Origin: CATOSP01 sp965204715
GTDB taxonomy: Bacteria > Chloroflexota > Dehalococcoidia > Lucifugimonadales > UBA3495
Direction of reading: 5' to 3'
Length of the DNA: 64,000 nucleotides
Assembly (NCBI GenBank): GCA_965204715.1
Contig: OZ242009.1
Location: forward strand, 1,612,001 to 1,676,000
A program made the translations under genes and the position numbers. A model generated the notes under the pieces. It was given only the letters and a program-made list of their open reading frames with translations, was not told the origin of the DNA and did not search any database. Below are positions 53,759-62,485 of the stretch, in pieces (within the stretch, counting starts at the first letter, position 1; the number at the start of each line of letters is the position of its first letter).

Positions 53759-54409
53759 ATGGCAGAGGGTAAGTCAGCAAAAATAGAACGGTTTGCATCT
53801 CGCTATCCCAGGCTGTATCACATGGCAGAAGCTGATAGCTGGCCTTCTATTCAAAGGCGCGGACTTCTCAGCACTAAGGCGCTTCTTGATTTGTTTGAAT
53901 ACAATGGGCAGTCGCGCCACGAGATTGAGTCTATGCACCGTCCACGCAGCGTTGTAATCAAGAATTGTGAGCATAGCCAAGCCATTATTCGAGATCAGAA
54001 ACCGATGAAACCTGATCATCTCCAGAAAGTTCTGGTTGGAATGACTGTCCAACAATGGTACGAACTCCTTAACAACAAATGCTTCTTTTGGGTGAAGAAA
54101 GACCGTTTGATGCGGTTCCTGAAAGCGTATCAAGACCGTCCGCGCATTGTAATCACTGTAGATGCCCGCGCATTGTTAGAGAGTCATTGGGACAACGTCA
54201 CGTTTTCTTGGATTAACTCTGGTGCAATTATGCCCGCCTGGGCTAAACGCGGCTTGAACACATTCAAAGATATAGGTACATACACCCGAGGCGGTAAAGC
54301 TATAGTGGAGTTAGCTGTAGAAAACAGCGTCCCGGACGTCGCCGAGTTAGCAATCTGTGTATCCAAGTGGAAATGTGAAAAGCATTTATGCACCATTTGG
54401 AAACGCTGA
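53759..54409 (+). CDS. DUF7002-like protein (possible ADP-ribosyltransferase fold)
   Basis: A 216-residue protein. RLYHMAEADSWPSIQRRGLL (about 18-37) and STKALLDLFE match the opening of DUF7002-type proteins. CFFWVKKDRLMRFLKAYQ (about 108-125), IVITVDARALLESH and AWAKRGLNTFKDI follow. The pattern H...GL.ST at the N-terminus and a later F.W segment recall ADP-ribosyltransferase-like folds such as DarT, but the link is tentative. The gene is clearly more AT-rich than its neighbours and uses different codons, so it was probably acquired. No antitoxin-like partner adjoins it; the neighbour downstream (54432-54998) is on the other strand. Confidence 0.58.
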   Translation: MAEGKSAKIERFASRYPRLYHMAEADSWPSIQRRGLLSTKALLDLFEYNGQSRHEIESMHRPRSVVIKNCEHSQAIIRDQKPMKPDHLQKVLVGMTVQQWYELLNNKCFFWVKKDRLMRFLKAYQDRPRIVITVDARALLESHWDNVTFSWINSGAIMPAWAKRGLNTFKDIGTYTRGGKAIVELAVENSVPDVAELAICVSKWKCEKHLCTIWKR

Positions 54410-54431
54410 TAGTAGCCCGTCTTTTCTTTTT

Positions 54432-54998
54432 CTATGGCACGTCTCTGGCGTCATCTTCCCCGGAATCTGCACTTTCACCATTGCGGTGTGTCTGGCTGAA
54501 TCCGACCGGAGAAGATGTGCCGATTGACGGTGTGGCGCCGCGGCGCACCCCTAACAGCGCACCCAGTCGACCGCGGTCATCATCGTCTGCGACCGTGAAA
54601 GGCCGGGGCGGAGAGTTTCTGATTCCATCAAGCTCGTCAACGAGCTTCTCAACGTCGCGCAGGGCAATGCGAATGGCACTGGAGCGGCGGACGTTCTCGT
54701 AGAAATTCTTGTGCATGGCGTCGGCGCTGTTCAAGTATTTCCCGAACTCGTCCTCCCGGCCAAACTCCCGGGCAAGCTGTTCGCCAACGTCCAGCACTGT
54801 GGAATGTTGGTAGTGGAGCCAGCCCCGTTGCTTGGCAATGGCTTTCAGCGCGTGGGCGGCGGCTCCCCAGACTTTTTCCGACGCCTGGACCCGGTCGCCC
54901 TTTGCCAACTCAAGGTATGCGTGTTCTAGGAACCGGCGGCTCATCTGTACGTGGTCGTCGACGCTGGAATCGCCTGGCTCCGGCAACTCGGTTGTCAT
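54432..54998 (-). CDS. PaREP1/HEPN-like helical protein (paralogue of 2814-3347)
   Basis: A 188-residue protein closely related to the one at 2814-3347: SRRFLEHAYLELAKGDRVQA, SEKVWGAAAHALKAIAKQRG, HKNFYENVRRS and NSPPRPF are shared in order. The C-terminal about 40 residues are unrelated and low-complexity. ATG 54998 is 14 bases after a GAGGTT-like weak ribosome binding site. It sits between a DUF7002-like gene and an LLM oxidoreductase gene. Function unknown. Confidence 0.62.
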   Translation of the reverse strand: MTTELPEPGDSSVDDHVQMSRRFLEHAYLELAKGDRVQASEKVWGAAAHALKAIAKQRGWLHYQHSTVLDVGEQLAREFGREDEFGKYLNSADAMHKNFYENVRRSSAIRIALRDVEKLVDELDGIRNSPPRPFTVADDDDRGRLGALLGVRRGATPSIGTSSPVGFSQTHRNGESADSGEDDARDVP

Positions 54999-55114
54999 CG
55001 TAGTTTAACCTCGTGAAATTTTGAGTCAGGCAGGTTCCTTTGAGACGGTTAGGCTGGAACGCTTCACTCCCTTGGCCACCGCACAAACGTAACCTTGTCA
55101 CTGTAATTCTGCCC

Positions 55115-56002
55115 CTACCCCAATGCCTCCCTAAACCGCCGGATCGCCTCTATATGCTCTTCCGCTGTGGTCAGGCCGCCGCGGCGGGTCTCTATAGAGA
55201 TGTGGGTGGCTCCCATTTCCTCCCAGGCTTTCACCTCGTCCAGCCACTCTTCGGGTTGCTTGCCCGCGGCGCGGATGCGCCCGTCGAGACCCAGGGTTGA
55301 CGGGTCGCGGCCCGCTTCCCTGGCGAAGCCGTGGACCTTCTCCACCGTGGCCCGGCCCGCGTCGTCGGTGGTGATGTTGGGGCACCAGCCGTCGGCTATG
55401 GCGGCTATGCGGCGCAGGACCACCTCGGACAGCCTGGCGTCGGCGCTGCTGCCGCCGCCGATCCAGACGGGAATGGGACGCTGCACCGGCAGGGGGTTGA
55501 TCCCGGCGTGGGTGATGTCGTGCCAGCGCCCGTGGTAATCGACCACCTCCTGGGTCCACAGGGCGCGCATCACCTCTATCTGCTCCGCGCTGCGGCGTCC
55601 CCGGTTGTGAAAGTCCTCGTTCAGGGCCTCGAACTCCACCGCGTTCCAGCCCACGCCGATGCCCAGCCGCAGCCTTCCCCCGCTCAGAACGTCGATCTCC
55701 GCCGCCTGCTTTGCCACCAAAGCCGTTTGCCTCTGGGGCAGGATCAGGATGCCGGTGGTCAGTCCCACCCGTTGGGTGACCGCGGACAGGAACCCCATCA
55801 GGACCAGCGATTCGTGAACGACGCTCCTGTGGTTGTAGGTGCCAAGGGACGGGTGCTGGTGATACGAGGGGTCTGCGCCGAGGACGTGGTCGGCGATGAA
55901 GATGTGGTCGTACCCAAGGTCTTCGGCAGCCTGGGCAAAATCGCGGATTGCCCCGGGGTCGGCCTCGATTTCGGTCTGCGGGAAGATTACGCCTATTTCC
56001 AT
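55115..56002 (-). CDS. LLM-class F420-dependent oxidoreductase
   Basis: A 295-residue luciferase-like TIM-barrel protein. MEIGVIFPQTEIEADPGAIR starts the barrel; GYDHIFIADHVLGADPS (about 30-46) and TGILILPQRQTALVAKQAAE (about 83-102) are typical of the F420-dependent branch (TIGR03619-like). DVLSGGRLRLGIGVGWNAVE (about 104-123) is the cofactor loop. RPIPVWIGGGSSADARL follows. The substrate is unknown. It is only distantly similar to the copy at 51469. Confidence 0.85.
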   Translation of the reverse strand: MEIGVIFPQTEIEADPGAIRDFAQAAEDLGYDHIFIADHVLGADPSYHQHPSLGTYNHRSVVHESLVLMGFLSAVTQRVGLTTGILILPQRQTALVAKQAAEIDVLSGGRLRLGIGVGWNAVEFEALNEDFHNRGRRSAEQIEVMRALWTQEVVDYHGRWHDITHAGINPLPVQRPIPVWIGGGSSADARLSEVVLRRIAAIADGWCPNITTDDAGRATVEKVHGFAREAGRDPSTLGLDGRIRAAGKQPEEWLDEVKAWEEMGATHISIETRRGGLTTAEEHIEAIRRFREALG

Positions 56003-56123
56003 GACTGGTCTCCTTTGGGACGGTCAGCGGTCATTCGCCGAGACCATCAGCGTTGTGCAGCATGAAGTTTCAGGATTTCAACCACCGTTACATTACTATG
56101 AATTCGGGGCATTTTCACCTTGT

Positions 56124-56159
56124 GTTGGACCGGGGATGCGCGTTGGACCGGGGATGCGG
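56124..56159 (+). repeat. Tandem duplication of 18 bases
   Basis: GTTGGACCGGGGATGCGC is followed at once by GTTGGACCGGGGATGCGG, 17 of 18 identical. It lies 14 bases upstream of the promoter at 56174-56201 and could be a pair of operator half-sites. Confidence 0.7.
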
Positions 56160-56173
56160 AGAGAGCGCACGAT

Positions 56174-56201
56174 TTGACACCAGCGGCCTCCGGGGTAGAT
56201 T
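56174..56201 (+). promoter_or_regulatory. Sigma70-type promoter for the second zinc alcohol dehydrogenase
   Basis: Perfect TTGACA (56174-56179), 16 bases, TAGATT (56196-56201), about 58 bases before the TTG start at 56260. Confidence 0.55.
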
Positions 56202-56259
56202 ATTACCCCTGTTATTGATACCAAGACCGCCGGACACTACAACATTAGGAGACATTGCA

Positions 56260-57354
56260 TTGAAAGCCGCCGTTTGCTATGAAGCCGGTCAGCCACTGGT
56301 AGTCGAAGACGTGGAACTGGAAGACCCCAAAGCGGGGGAAGTCCTGGTGAAAATCGGAGCCGCGGGCATCTGCCGCAGCGACCGCCACTTCATGCACGGC
56401 GACGCGGTGATCAACCTGCCCGCGGTGCTGGGACATGAGGGCGCGGGCACCGTTGCCGCCGTGGGCCCCGGCGTGACCTCAGTCAGGCCCGGCGAGCAGG
56501 TGATACTCTCCTTCGTCCCGGCCTGCGGACTGTGCAGGTCCTGCCTGGAAGGACGCTCCAACCTGTGCGACAAGCACATGGCCACCGGCCCTTTCATGTA
56601 CGACGGGACCACCCGGCTCCACAAGGGCGACCGGCGGATACACCACATGGGCAAGGTGGCCTGCTTCGCCGAGTACGCCGTGGTGCCCGAGACCGGCTGC
56701 GTCCCGGTCCCGGCGCCCATCCCGATGGACAAGGCGGCAATGATCGGCTGCTGCGTTCCCACCGGCGTGGGCGCGGCCCTCTACAGCGCCAAGGTGCAGC
56801 CGGGCAGCACTGTCGCCGTGGTGGGCTGCGGCGGTGTGGGCCTGAACGTGATCATGGGAGCCGCGTTGGTCAACGCGGCCAAGATCATCGCCGTGGACAT
56901 CCGCGAGAGCCAGCTTGAATTCGCCATGAAGTTCGGCGCGACCCACTCGGTCAACGCCTCCGACCGTGACCCGGTGGCCCAGGTGAAGGACCTGACCGAC
57001 GGCAGGGGCGCGGACTACACCTTTGAGGTCTTCGGCTCCGGCGACACCATCAAGGCGGCCTACGACATGGCGGCCAAGAGCGGCACCGTCACCGTGGTTG
57101 GCATCGCCCCCATGGGCGACGAGGCCCCGTTGAACGCGGTGGAGATGGTCCGCTTCGAGAAGACCGTCCGGGGCACCTACTACGGTTCGGCCCACTCCCT
57201 CAGCGATATGCCCTCCCTGGTGGAGATGTACCGCAGCGGCAAGCTGAACCTGGACGACCTGGTGGTGCGCCATTACTCCCTGGACCAGATTAACGAAGCC
57301 TACGGCGACATGGATAAGGGCGAAGTGGGCCGGGGCGCAATAGTCTTCGATTAG
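56260..57354 (+). CDS. Zinc-dependent alcohol dehydrogenase (second copy)
   Basis: A 364-residue medium-chain dehydrogenase. Zinc ligands: AAGICRSDRHFMHGD (Cys about 38), LGHEGAGTVAAVG (His about 60), and structural Cys in CGLCRSCLEGRSNLC (about 89-103). NAD-binding is VAVVGCGGVGLNVIMGAALV (about 186-205). It begins LKAAVCYEAGQPLVVEDVEL, so TTG at 56260 is the start; AGGAGA is 7 bases upstream, and the frame further upstream to 56053 contains no family-like sequence. It is about half identical to the copy at 52544. Confidence 0.86.
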   Translation: MKAAVCYEAGQPLVVEDVELEDPKAGEVLVKIGAAGICRSDRHFMHGDAVINLPAVLGHEGAGTVAAVGPGVTSVRPGEQVILSFVPACGLCRSCLEGRSNLCDKHMATGPFMYDGTTRLHKGDRRIHHMGKVACFAEYAVVPETGCVPVPAPIPMDKAAMIGCCVPTGVGAALYSAKVQPGSTVAVVGCGGVGLNVIMGAALVNAAKIIAVDIRESQLEFAMKFGATHSVNASDRDPVAQVKDLTDGRGADYTFEVFGSGDTIKAAYDMAAKSGTVTVVGIAPMGDEAPLNAVEMVRFEKTVRGTYYGSAHSLSDMPSLVEMYRSGKLNLDDLVVRHYSLDQINEAYGDMDKGEVGRGAIVFD

Positions 57355-57379
57355 ACGGGTTGGTAGACGGGCCGGTCAG

Positions 57380-57814
57380 ATGCAGGAAGTCCTGGTCAAA
57401 CGGGTCGAGACCGAGGCGGAGATGGAAGGGGCCGTAGGGGTCCGCTTCCGGGTCTTCGTCTCGGAGCAGGCCGTCCCACCGGAAGAGGAGTTGGACGAGG
57501 CCGACGCCACGGCCACCCACGCCATCGCCCTCTCTGGGGACACAATCATAGGGACGGGACGGTTGCTCCAGCAGGATGAGACGACCGCCATCATAGGCCG
57601 CATGGCGGTGGACAGGGAATGGCGCCGCCGGGGAGTAGGCGGCCAGATACTGCTGTTCCTGGAAGAAGAAGCCCGCGCCCAGGGCTACCGGCAGTCAGTC
57701 CTCCATGCCCAGGAATACGTAAAGAGCTTCTACGCCTCCCACCGCTACGTGGAGCACGGGGACGTGTTCCTGGAGGTGGGGATTCCACACATAGAAATGC
57801 GCAAGCGCCTGTAA
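57380..57814 (+). CDS. GNAT-family N-acetyltransferase
   Basis: A 144-residue ElaA/YjcF-like GNAT protein: RFRVFVSEQAVPPEEELDEA (about 23-42) and the acetyl-CoA-binding motif RMAVDREWRRRGVGGQILLF (about 74-93), where RRRGVG is the pyrophosphate loop. GYRQSVLHAQEYVKSFY follows. It transfers an acetyl group from acetyl-CoA to an unknown amine. It starts 26 bases after the alcohol dehydrogenase stop, so it may be in the same operon. Confidence 0.82.
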   Translation: MQEVLVKRVETEAEMEGAVGVRFRVFVSEQAVPPEEELDEADATATHAIALSGDTIIGTGRLLQQDETTAIIGRMAVDREWRRRGVGGQILLFLEEEARAQGYRQSVLHAQEYVKSFYASHRYVEHGDVFLEVGIPHIEMRKRL

Positions 57815-57841
57815 GTCGGGGGGCAGGCCCGGCTTACGGCC

Positions 57842-57889
57842 ATGCCATCCATGACGCGCACCTCCATCTTGGCTATGTGGCTGGACGTT
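57842..57889 (-). pseudogene. Fragment of a NIPSNAP-family gene
   Basis: About 16 codons read SHIAKMEVRVMDGMAV, matching the C-terminus SHIAKMEVRVIEGVTA of the NIPSNAP protein at 62151-62447. Twenty-eight bases (57857-57884 and 62176-62203) are identical. The rest of the gene is absent and no stop follows the match. Confidence 0.65.
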
Positions 57890-58805
57890 CTATATCCGTA
57901 GATGTGCTGATATAGTACTAGGGGACCCTTATGATTTTGGCGCGGTGCAGGAAAGAGAGTGCATAGCAGACTATGGTTGAGGCAAGGCAGAAACTGAAAG
58001 AAGCTCAATTACCAATGGACGGATTGATTTTCCCCCTCGTCACGAGCATGGGCTTGAGGACGATCACACCTTTCCCGAGGAATTTGTCAACACACTCTCC
58101 CGGCAGGAAGTGTTCAACAAGCACTTGTTTCGTCCGAATACCTACCTGCACAAGTGGTGGGCGCGACGGTGCGGCTCTACTTTTCGGGCGATTCTCAAAC
58201 AATTCGCCAGCGTAGAACGCCGTGATTACTACGCCCCGGGCGGGCTTGAGGACAAAGTTGTGCTTGACCCGATGATGGGCGGCGGTACGACCCTTCACGA
58301 AGCAATCCGCCTGGGAGCCAACGTTATAGGAGCGGACATCGACACCATTCCCATTGCACAGGCCCGCGCCTCGCTTACCCAAGTACCATTAAGTGATTTA
58401 AGAAACGCCTTCAATCTATTCTTCTCCAACCTGCGCGGCACGTTGACGCCATATTTCCAAACCGAGTGTCCAATCTGTCAAAAGACGGCAGATATCCAAT
58501 ACACGTTATACGGAATGAGCAAAATATGCGCTTGCGGAAGTGTGGTACAGGTTGACGGGTACGATTTGCGCCACGAGTCCGATAGGAAAATCAGTATTTG
58601 CCCGGAAAGTTGGGAAAAATTGGTGGCAGCCGGACCGCAACACCCAAGCTGGTCACCAAAACCGAGAAAAAGTGTCTATCTTGCGGGCAGGATTACAAAG
58701 AACTGCTCGATTTGCCGTTTTACGCGCGTTATGTTCCGGTCGCCATGTTCGTCGCATGCGACGAACATGGCAGCTTGTTCCGCACTCCCGGCGAGTCCGA
58801 TTTAG

Positions 58806-59979
58806 GGATACTCTGAACAAGGCCCGGTTTGGCCTGAATTGAGTCTGCCCCGACCGGGAAGGGGCGAATACTGCCTTTCCAGGCTTGCTGGTTGGCGTTC
58901 AGCCCCTTGAATGTTGCCCCCTGATGGGGCCTGGGGGGCTTGCTCGGGCCCACTACCCCCTCAGTTGGCCTTCCGCCGTCAGCAGGTTGCCCAGCCCGAA
59001 GAGCAGTGCCAGACGCTCCGAGTTCTTCAGCAACCCCCGGTAGCGCACTTTGGTGTACCCGAATAGAAGCTTCAACCTCAGGAACGGATGCTCCACCTTG
59101 GCTCTTACCGAGGCCTTTGCCTTCTCCGCCAGCGCCTCCTCACTATCAGGTTCCAGCTTCCGCCGCCGCCCTGGACGCATCGCCACCCGCCATTCCACCT
59201 CCAGTCCCAAGTTCTCCTCCCGCTTGCCCACTCCCTGGTACCCGGCGTCGCCCCACACCACCATCTCCCCGCCGTGCAGCAGGTTGTGCGCCTCCGTGAC
59301 GTCGTGGACGTTGGCCGCCGTGGCGCTCATGCTGTGGACTATCCCCGTCTCCGAGTCCACCCCGATGTGCGCCTTCATCCCGAAGTGCCACTGATTCCCC
59401 TTCTTGGTCTGGCGCATCTCCGGATCCCGCTCCCCTGACCGGTTCTTGGTGGACGGCGGCGCCGCGATGATGGTGGCATCCACGATGGTTCCCTCCCGCA
59501 GCTTCAGCCCCTGGGACTCCAGGTGTCCGTTGATTTCCTCCAAAAGGCCCTGGCCCAGGTTGTGCTTCTCCAACAGATGACGGAAATGCAGGATGGTAGT
59601 CTCGCCGGGCAACGGGCCAGTGAGCTTCAGTCCCACGAACCGCCGCACCGGATCAGACTCGTAGAGCAGGTCTTCCATACCGGGATCGCTCAGGTTGTAG
59701 AACAACTGCACGCAGTGGACTCGCAGCATCACAGGCAGCGGGTAAGGATGGCGTCCCCGTCCTGCCTTGGGGTAGTGAGGAGCGATGCGGCCCTCCAGCT
59801 TCTGCCAGGGAATCAGGGCATCAATCCGCTCCAAGAACTGTTCCCGGCGGGTCTTGCGCTTCTTGCTCTGGTACTCCAGGCCGGAAAAGGTCGGCTGGTC
59901 CATCGCGTCTCATCCTTGACCCATTTCGAGGCTCCCAGCCATACTATGCCACAATAACTCCGATTTGTTCAGAGTATCC
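58806..59979 (-). mobile_element. IS5-family insertion sequence, copy 2
   Basis: A 1174-base element with perfect 15-base terminal inverted repeats GGATACTCTGAACAA. It is flanked by target duplications TTAG (58802-58805 and 59980-59983). It carries one transposase gene on the minus strand and is inserted in the DNA methylase gene. It is about 50 bases shorter than copy 1 between the left end and the transposase stop. Confidence 0.9.
58953..59903 (-). CDS. IS5-family transposase (copy 2)
   Basis: A 316-residue DDE transposase, intact. Catalytic residues as in copy 1: Asp in IVDATIIAAPPSTKN, Asp in VVWGDAGYQG, Glu in VRAKVEHPFLRLK. Differences from copy 1 are scattered (for example GKREENLGLEVEWRV against HKREETQGLEVEWQV), so the copies are not the product of very recent duplication of one another. 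Confidence 0.9.
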   Translation of the reverse strand: MDQPTFSGLEYQSKKRKTRREQFLERIDALIPWQKLEGRIAPHYPKAGRGRHPYPLPVMLRVHCVQLFYNLSDPGMEDLLYESDPVRRFVGLKLTGPLPGETTILHFRHLLEKHNLGQGLLEEINGHLESQGLKLREGTIVDATIIAAPPSTKNRSGERDPEMRQTKKGNQWHFGMKAHIGVDSETGIVHSMSATAANVHDVTEAHNLLHGGEMVVWGDAGYQGVGKREENLGLEVEWRVAMRPGRRRKLEPDSEEALAEKAKASVRAKVEHPFLRLKLLFGYTKVRYRGLLKNSERLALLFGLGNLLTAEGQLRG

Positions 59980-61166
59980 TTAGTTCTGATTGAACTGGCT
60001 GACAGTCAAAGAAGCAACTTGGATTTCGAGGCCGTCGAAGACTTCAAAGTAAAAAGTGGCCCGAAGTCCGGCGACCTGTTAAAACGCAATGTTCGTTCCT
60101 ACCTGGACCTCTTTTCGTCCCGACAATTGATGTACCTTCACCAGTCTATCCAGCAGTTACGCGATTATACGGGAGGGTGCAAACTCAACTTGGGAATGCT
60201 CGTATCCACGTCCTTGGAGTTCAACTCGATGCTATGCGGTTACAAGGGGTGGTATAAGCGAAGGCCGGGAGCAATTCGGCACACTTTTGCTTTGCATGCA
60301 TATTCGTTTCAATACACGGCCTTGGAGAACAACCCGGTCAACCCGTGCAAATCCTCGGGGAATTTGCAACTACTCTTTCACGACCGCATCGAAAGGGGGC
60401 GCAAGTGGGCATCGCTGCCGGTTGAACGGATGGTTAATGAAAATGGCAAAACCTCGCGGGTCAAGATACCCGGCGAAGTGGACGGAGGAGTTGAGATCTT
60501 TAATGCAGCGGACTTTGCGCAGGGACGGAACAGGTTTTGGCTTATTCACGGCGATTCCCGGACCCTGCCTATTGATGACTGCTCCGTTGATTTAGTGGTG
60601 ACCGACCCGCCGTATTACGACAATGTGCAGTACAGCGACCTTGCGGCTTTCTTTCGCGTATGGCTGTCCAGACTACTTCCCGACGAAGAGGTATGGACTT
60701 ACGACGAGGCGGCCAGTGCCGTCGCCGTAAGAGGGACGGACTGGACCGGAAGTTTCTTAACAGCGCTCACGGGCATCTTCGCCGAATGCGGGCGTGTACT
60801 GAAGCCCGTCACAGGACGCTTGGCATTTACATTTCACCATTGGGATTCCGGTGCTTGGGCAGATGTAACAATAGCCCTCAAGAACGCCGGATTCAGGTTG
60901 ATGAATGCCCACGTAGTATATTCCGAGCATCCCATATCAGTCCACATCCGCGGCATAAACTCTATCAGGCACGACAGCATTCTGGTTTTGGCGAAGGGTG
61001 ACAGTTTAGAAACCCAACTATGGGAGCCTGTCAAAGTCATCAGCTCCGATGACAGCGAGACCTTTTGCCGACAGTGCGGCGCAGCCATAGGCTGGCTGTT
61101 GGAAAGCGATTTTTCCCCGGACGAAATTCGCGCCGTTTGGAAAAACATCATTCGAGAGAGTTCCAA

Positions 61167-61979
61167 ATGACGAGTAGTCCCGGGAATCGTCCCGCAGAGA
61201 TTTTCGGCTATCCCGTCGCTAACCGGGGAACCGCTGCACAAGAAGTCCGCGGACGGCACTGGTGCCCTTTCATGCAAAATACCTGTGGCAAGAAAAACCG
61301 CTTGCTTAGCTTTCCCTTCGGAGTCTGCTCGGTGGAGCATGGCGGCGGAATCCGGGCAGTTTGCCCTCATCGCTTTGATGAGCGCGGAACTCTTGATGGC
61401 GTACCAATGGTTTTGGAAAACATTGCTACGCACTATTTCGGTGACACCAACAATACGGTTATATTTTCCGAATTGACCCTCCCTAGCGTGGGCAGAATTG
61501 ACTACGTCATCGTCCGTCACAAGCCTATGACACGCGAAGTAGCCGACTTTACGACCGTGGAGATGCAATCTGACTCTACCACTAGCACCGGTAAACTGGT
61601 TGATGGGATGCGTGATTTTCAACAAGAGGGCGATTTGTTTGGAAAGTCCTATGGATTCAATATGAACACATACGACTCTATCAAACGGGCGATCACCCAA
61701 TTGATGAACAAAGGAGTAGTCTATGAACACTGGGATACAAAGTGCTATTGGGTGATGCAAGAGTACATCTACGAGAATCTGATCAACCGGTACGGATTTA
61801 AGCTCAGTGGGTTCACGCAGGAAGACGCCTCGATATTCGCGCTGCACGACATCGTTCCCGACGGAGACCGCCTGAGGTTAACGCCCACCCGATTTGTATC
61901 AACCAGCGTCGAAGAAGTGTATCAAGCGATGCGCCACAACCGGGCTATGCCCAAAAGGATGAATTCGTCCGCAAACTGA
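61167..61979 (+). CDS. NotI-like restriction endonuclease
   Basis: A 270-residue protein resembling the NotI endonuclease family. Near the N-terminus AEIFGYPV is followed by HWCPFMQNTCGKKNRL, GVCSVEHG and AVCPHRF: four Cys spaced like the iron-binding site of NotI. A nuclease core follows with LPSVGRIDYVIVRHKP and DFTTVEMQSDST, where Asp and Glu-x-Gln match the PD-(D/E)XQ-type site of NotI. The 3' end probably has a frameshift: at CCC (61950-61952) one more C would extend the protein with QKDEFVRKLNAELRLKLNEP to 62020. The ATG overlaps the methylase stop, so the two genes are a restriction-modification pair. NotI itself cuts GC-rich 8-base sites; the specificity here is unknown. Confidence 0.75.
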   Translation: MTSSPGNRPAEIFGYPVANRGTAAQEVRGRHWCPFMQNTCGKKNRLLSFPFGVCSVEHGGGIRAVCPHRFDERGTLDGVPMVLENIATHYFGDTNNTVIFSELTLPSVGRIDYVIVRHKPMTREVADFTTVEMQSDSTTSTGKLVDGMRDFQQEGDLFGKSYGFNMNTYDSIKRAITQLMNKGVVYEHWDTKCYWVMQEYIYENLINRYGFKLSGFTQEDASIFALHDIVPDGDRLRLTPTRFVSTSVEEVYQAMRHNRAMPKRMNSSAN

Positions 61980-62150
61980 ATGCCGAACTACGGCTTAAGC
62001 TGAACGAGCCATCCGGTTGAGCTAACTTCCCCTCAGTACTACAGCAGCACATCCATGTAAGTTGACCTTTCCGGATTTCATGTGCAACTGAAGTATTAGG
62101 GCGTATCGACCTCAGCCTCCTATCTCCACCAATCCAACCGGGTAGCTAGC

Positions 62151-62447
62151 TCAGGCCGTCACGCCTTCTATTACCCGCACCTCCATCTTGGCTATGTGGC
62201 TGGTGGGGATGTCGGCCAAGGCCTTGCGCTCGTCCGATGCGAAGTAGGCCGCCTCCTTCTCCGGTATCTCCTCCGCGCTGTTGAAGCGGCGCACCCAGAT
62301 GAACTCGGTGCGGTCGGCGTTGACCCAGGAGCACTCCACGGGGATGCCCAACTTGTCGTGCAGCGGCCGGATATGCTCGTTGAACAGCTTGACCCAAGAG
62401 TCCATCATGCCGCGGTTGATGGTGTAAATCCGTAGCTGTGAGACCAT
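62151..62447 (-). CDS. NIPSNAP family protein
   Basis: A 98-residue ferredoxin-like alpha/beta barrel protein: SQLRIYTINRGMMDSWVKLF, HIRPLHDKLGIPVECSWVNA, TEFIWVRRFNSAEE and SHIAKMEVRVIEG. Such proteins occur beside catabolic genes, but their role is unclear. AGGAGG lies 7 bases before the ATG. A fragment of a paralogue is at 57842. The enolase-superfamily gene upstream (62486-63574) is in the same direction 38 bases away, so they are probably cotranscribed. Confidence 0.82.
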   Translation of the reverse strand: MVSQLRIYTINRGMMDSWVKLFNEHIRPLHDKLGIPVECSWVNADRTEFIWVRRFNSAEEIPEKEAAYFASDERKALADIPTSHIAKMEVRVIEGVTA

Positions 62448-62485
62448 TACAGCACCTCCTGATTTCGTTGGTAAGAGAGTTGTAC

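Larger units (their letters stand above)
57973..61170 (+). pseudogene. DUF1156-type DNA methylase gene broken by two frameshifts and IS5 copy 2
   Basis: Segments in order: VEARQKLKEAQLPMDGLIFP (from ATG 57973); then, after a one-base deficit at a C5 run (58032-58036), HEHGLEDDHTFPEEFVN and HLFRPNTYLHKWWARR with PMMGGGTTLHEAI (SAM motif). After a second shift near 58615-58665 come KKCLSCGQDYKELLDLPFYA and FRTPGESDL. The IS lies at 58806-59979. The frame resumes as VLIELADSQRSNLDFEAVED and holds VVTDPPYYDNVQYSD (catalytic motif), RVLKPVTGRLAFTFHHWDSG and a final FCRQCGAAIGWL. Removing the IS plus one TTAG rejoins DL-VLIEL in frame. The intact product would be about 673 residues. Its stop overlaps the ATG of the endonuclease gene (ATGA at 61167-61170). 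Confidence 0.82.

Noticed and set aside
54388..54702. Plus-strand frame overlapping the PaREP1-like gene
   Set aside because: It is antisense to a gene with a clear paralogue and has no similarity of its own.
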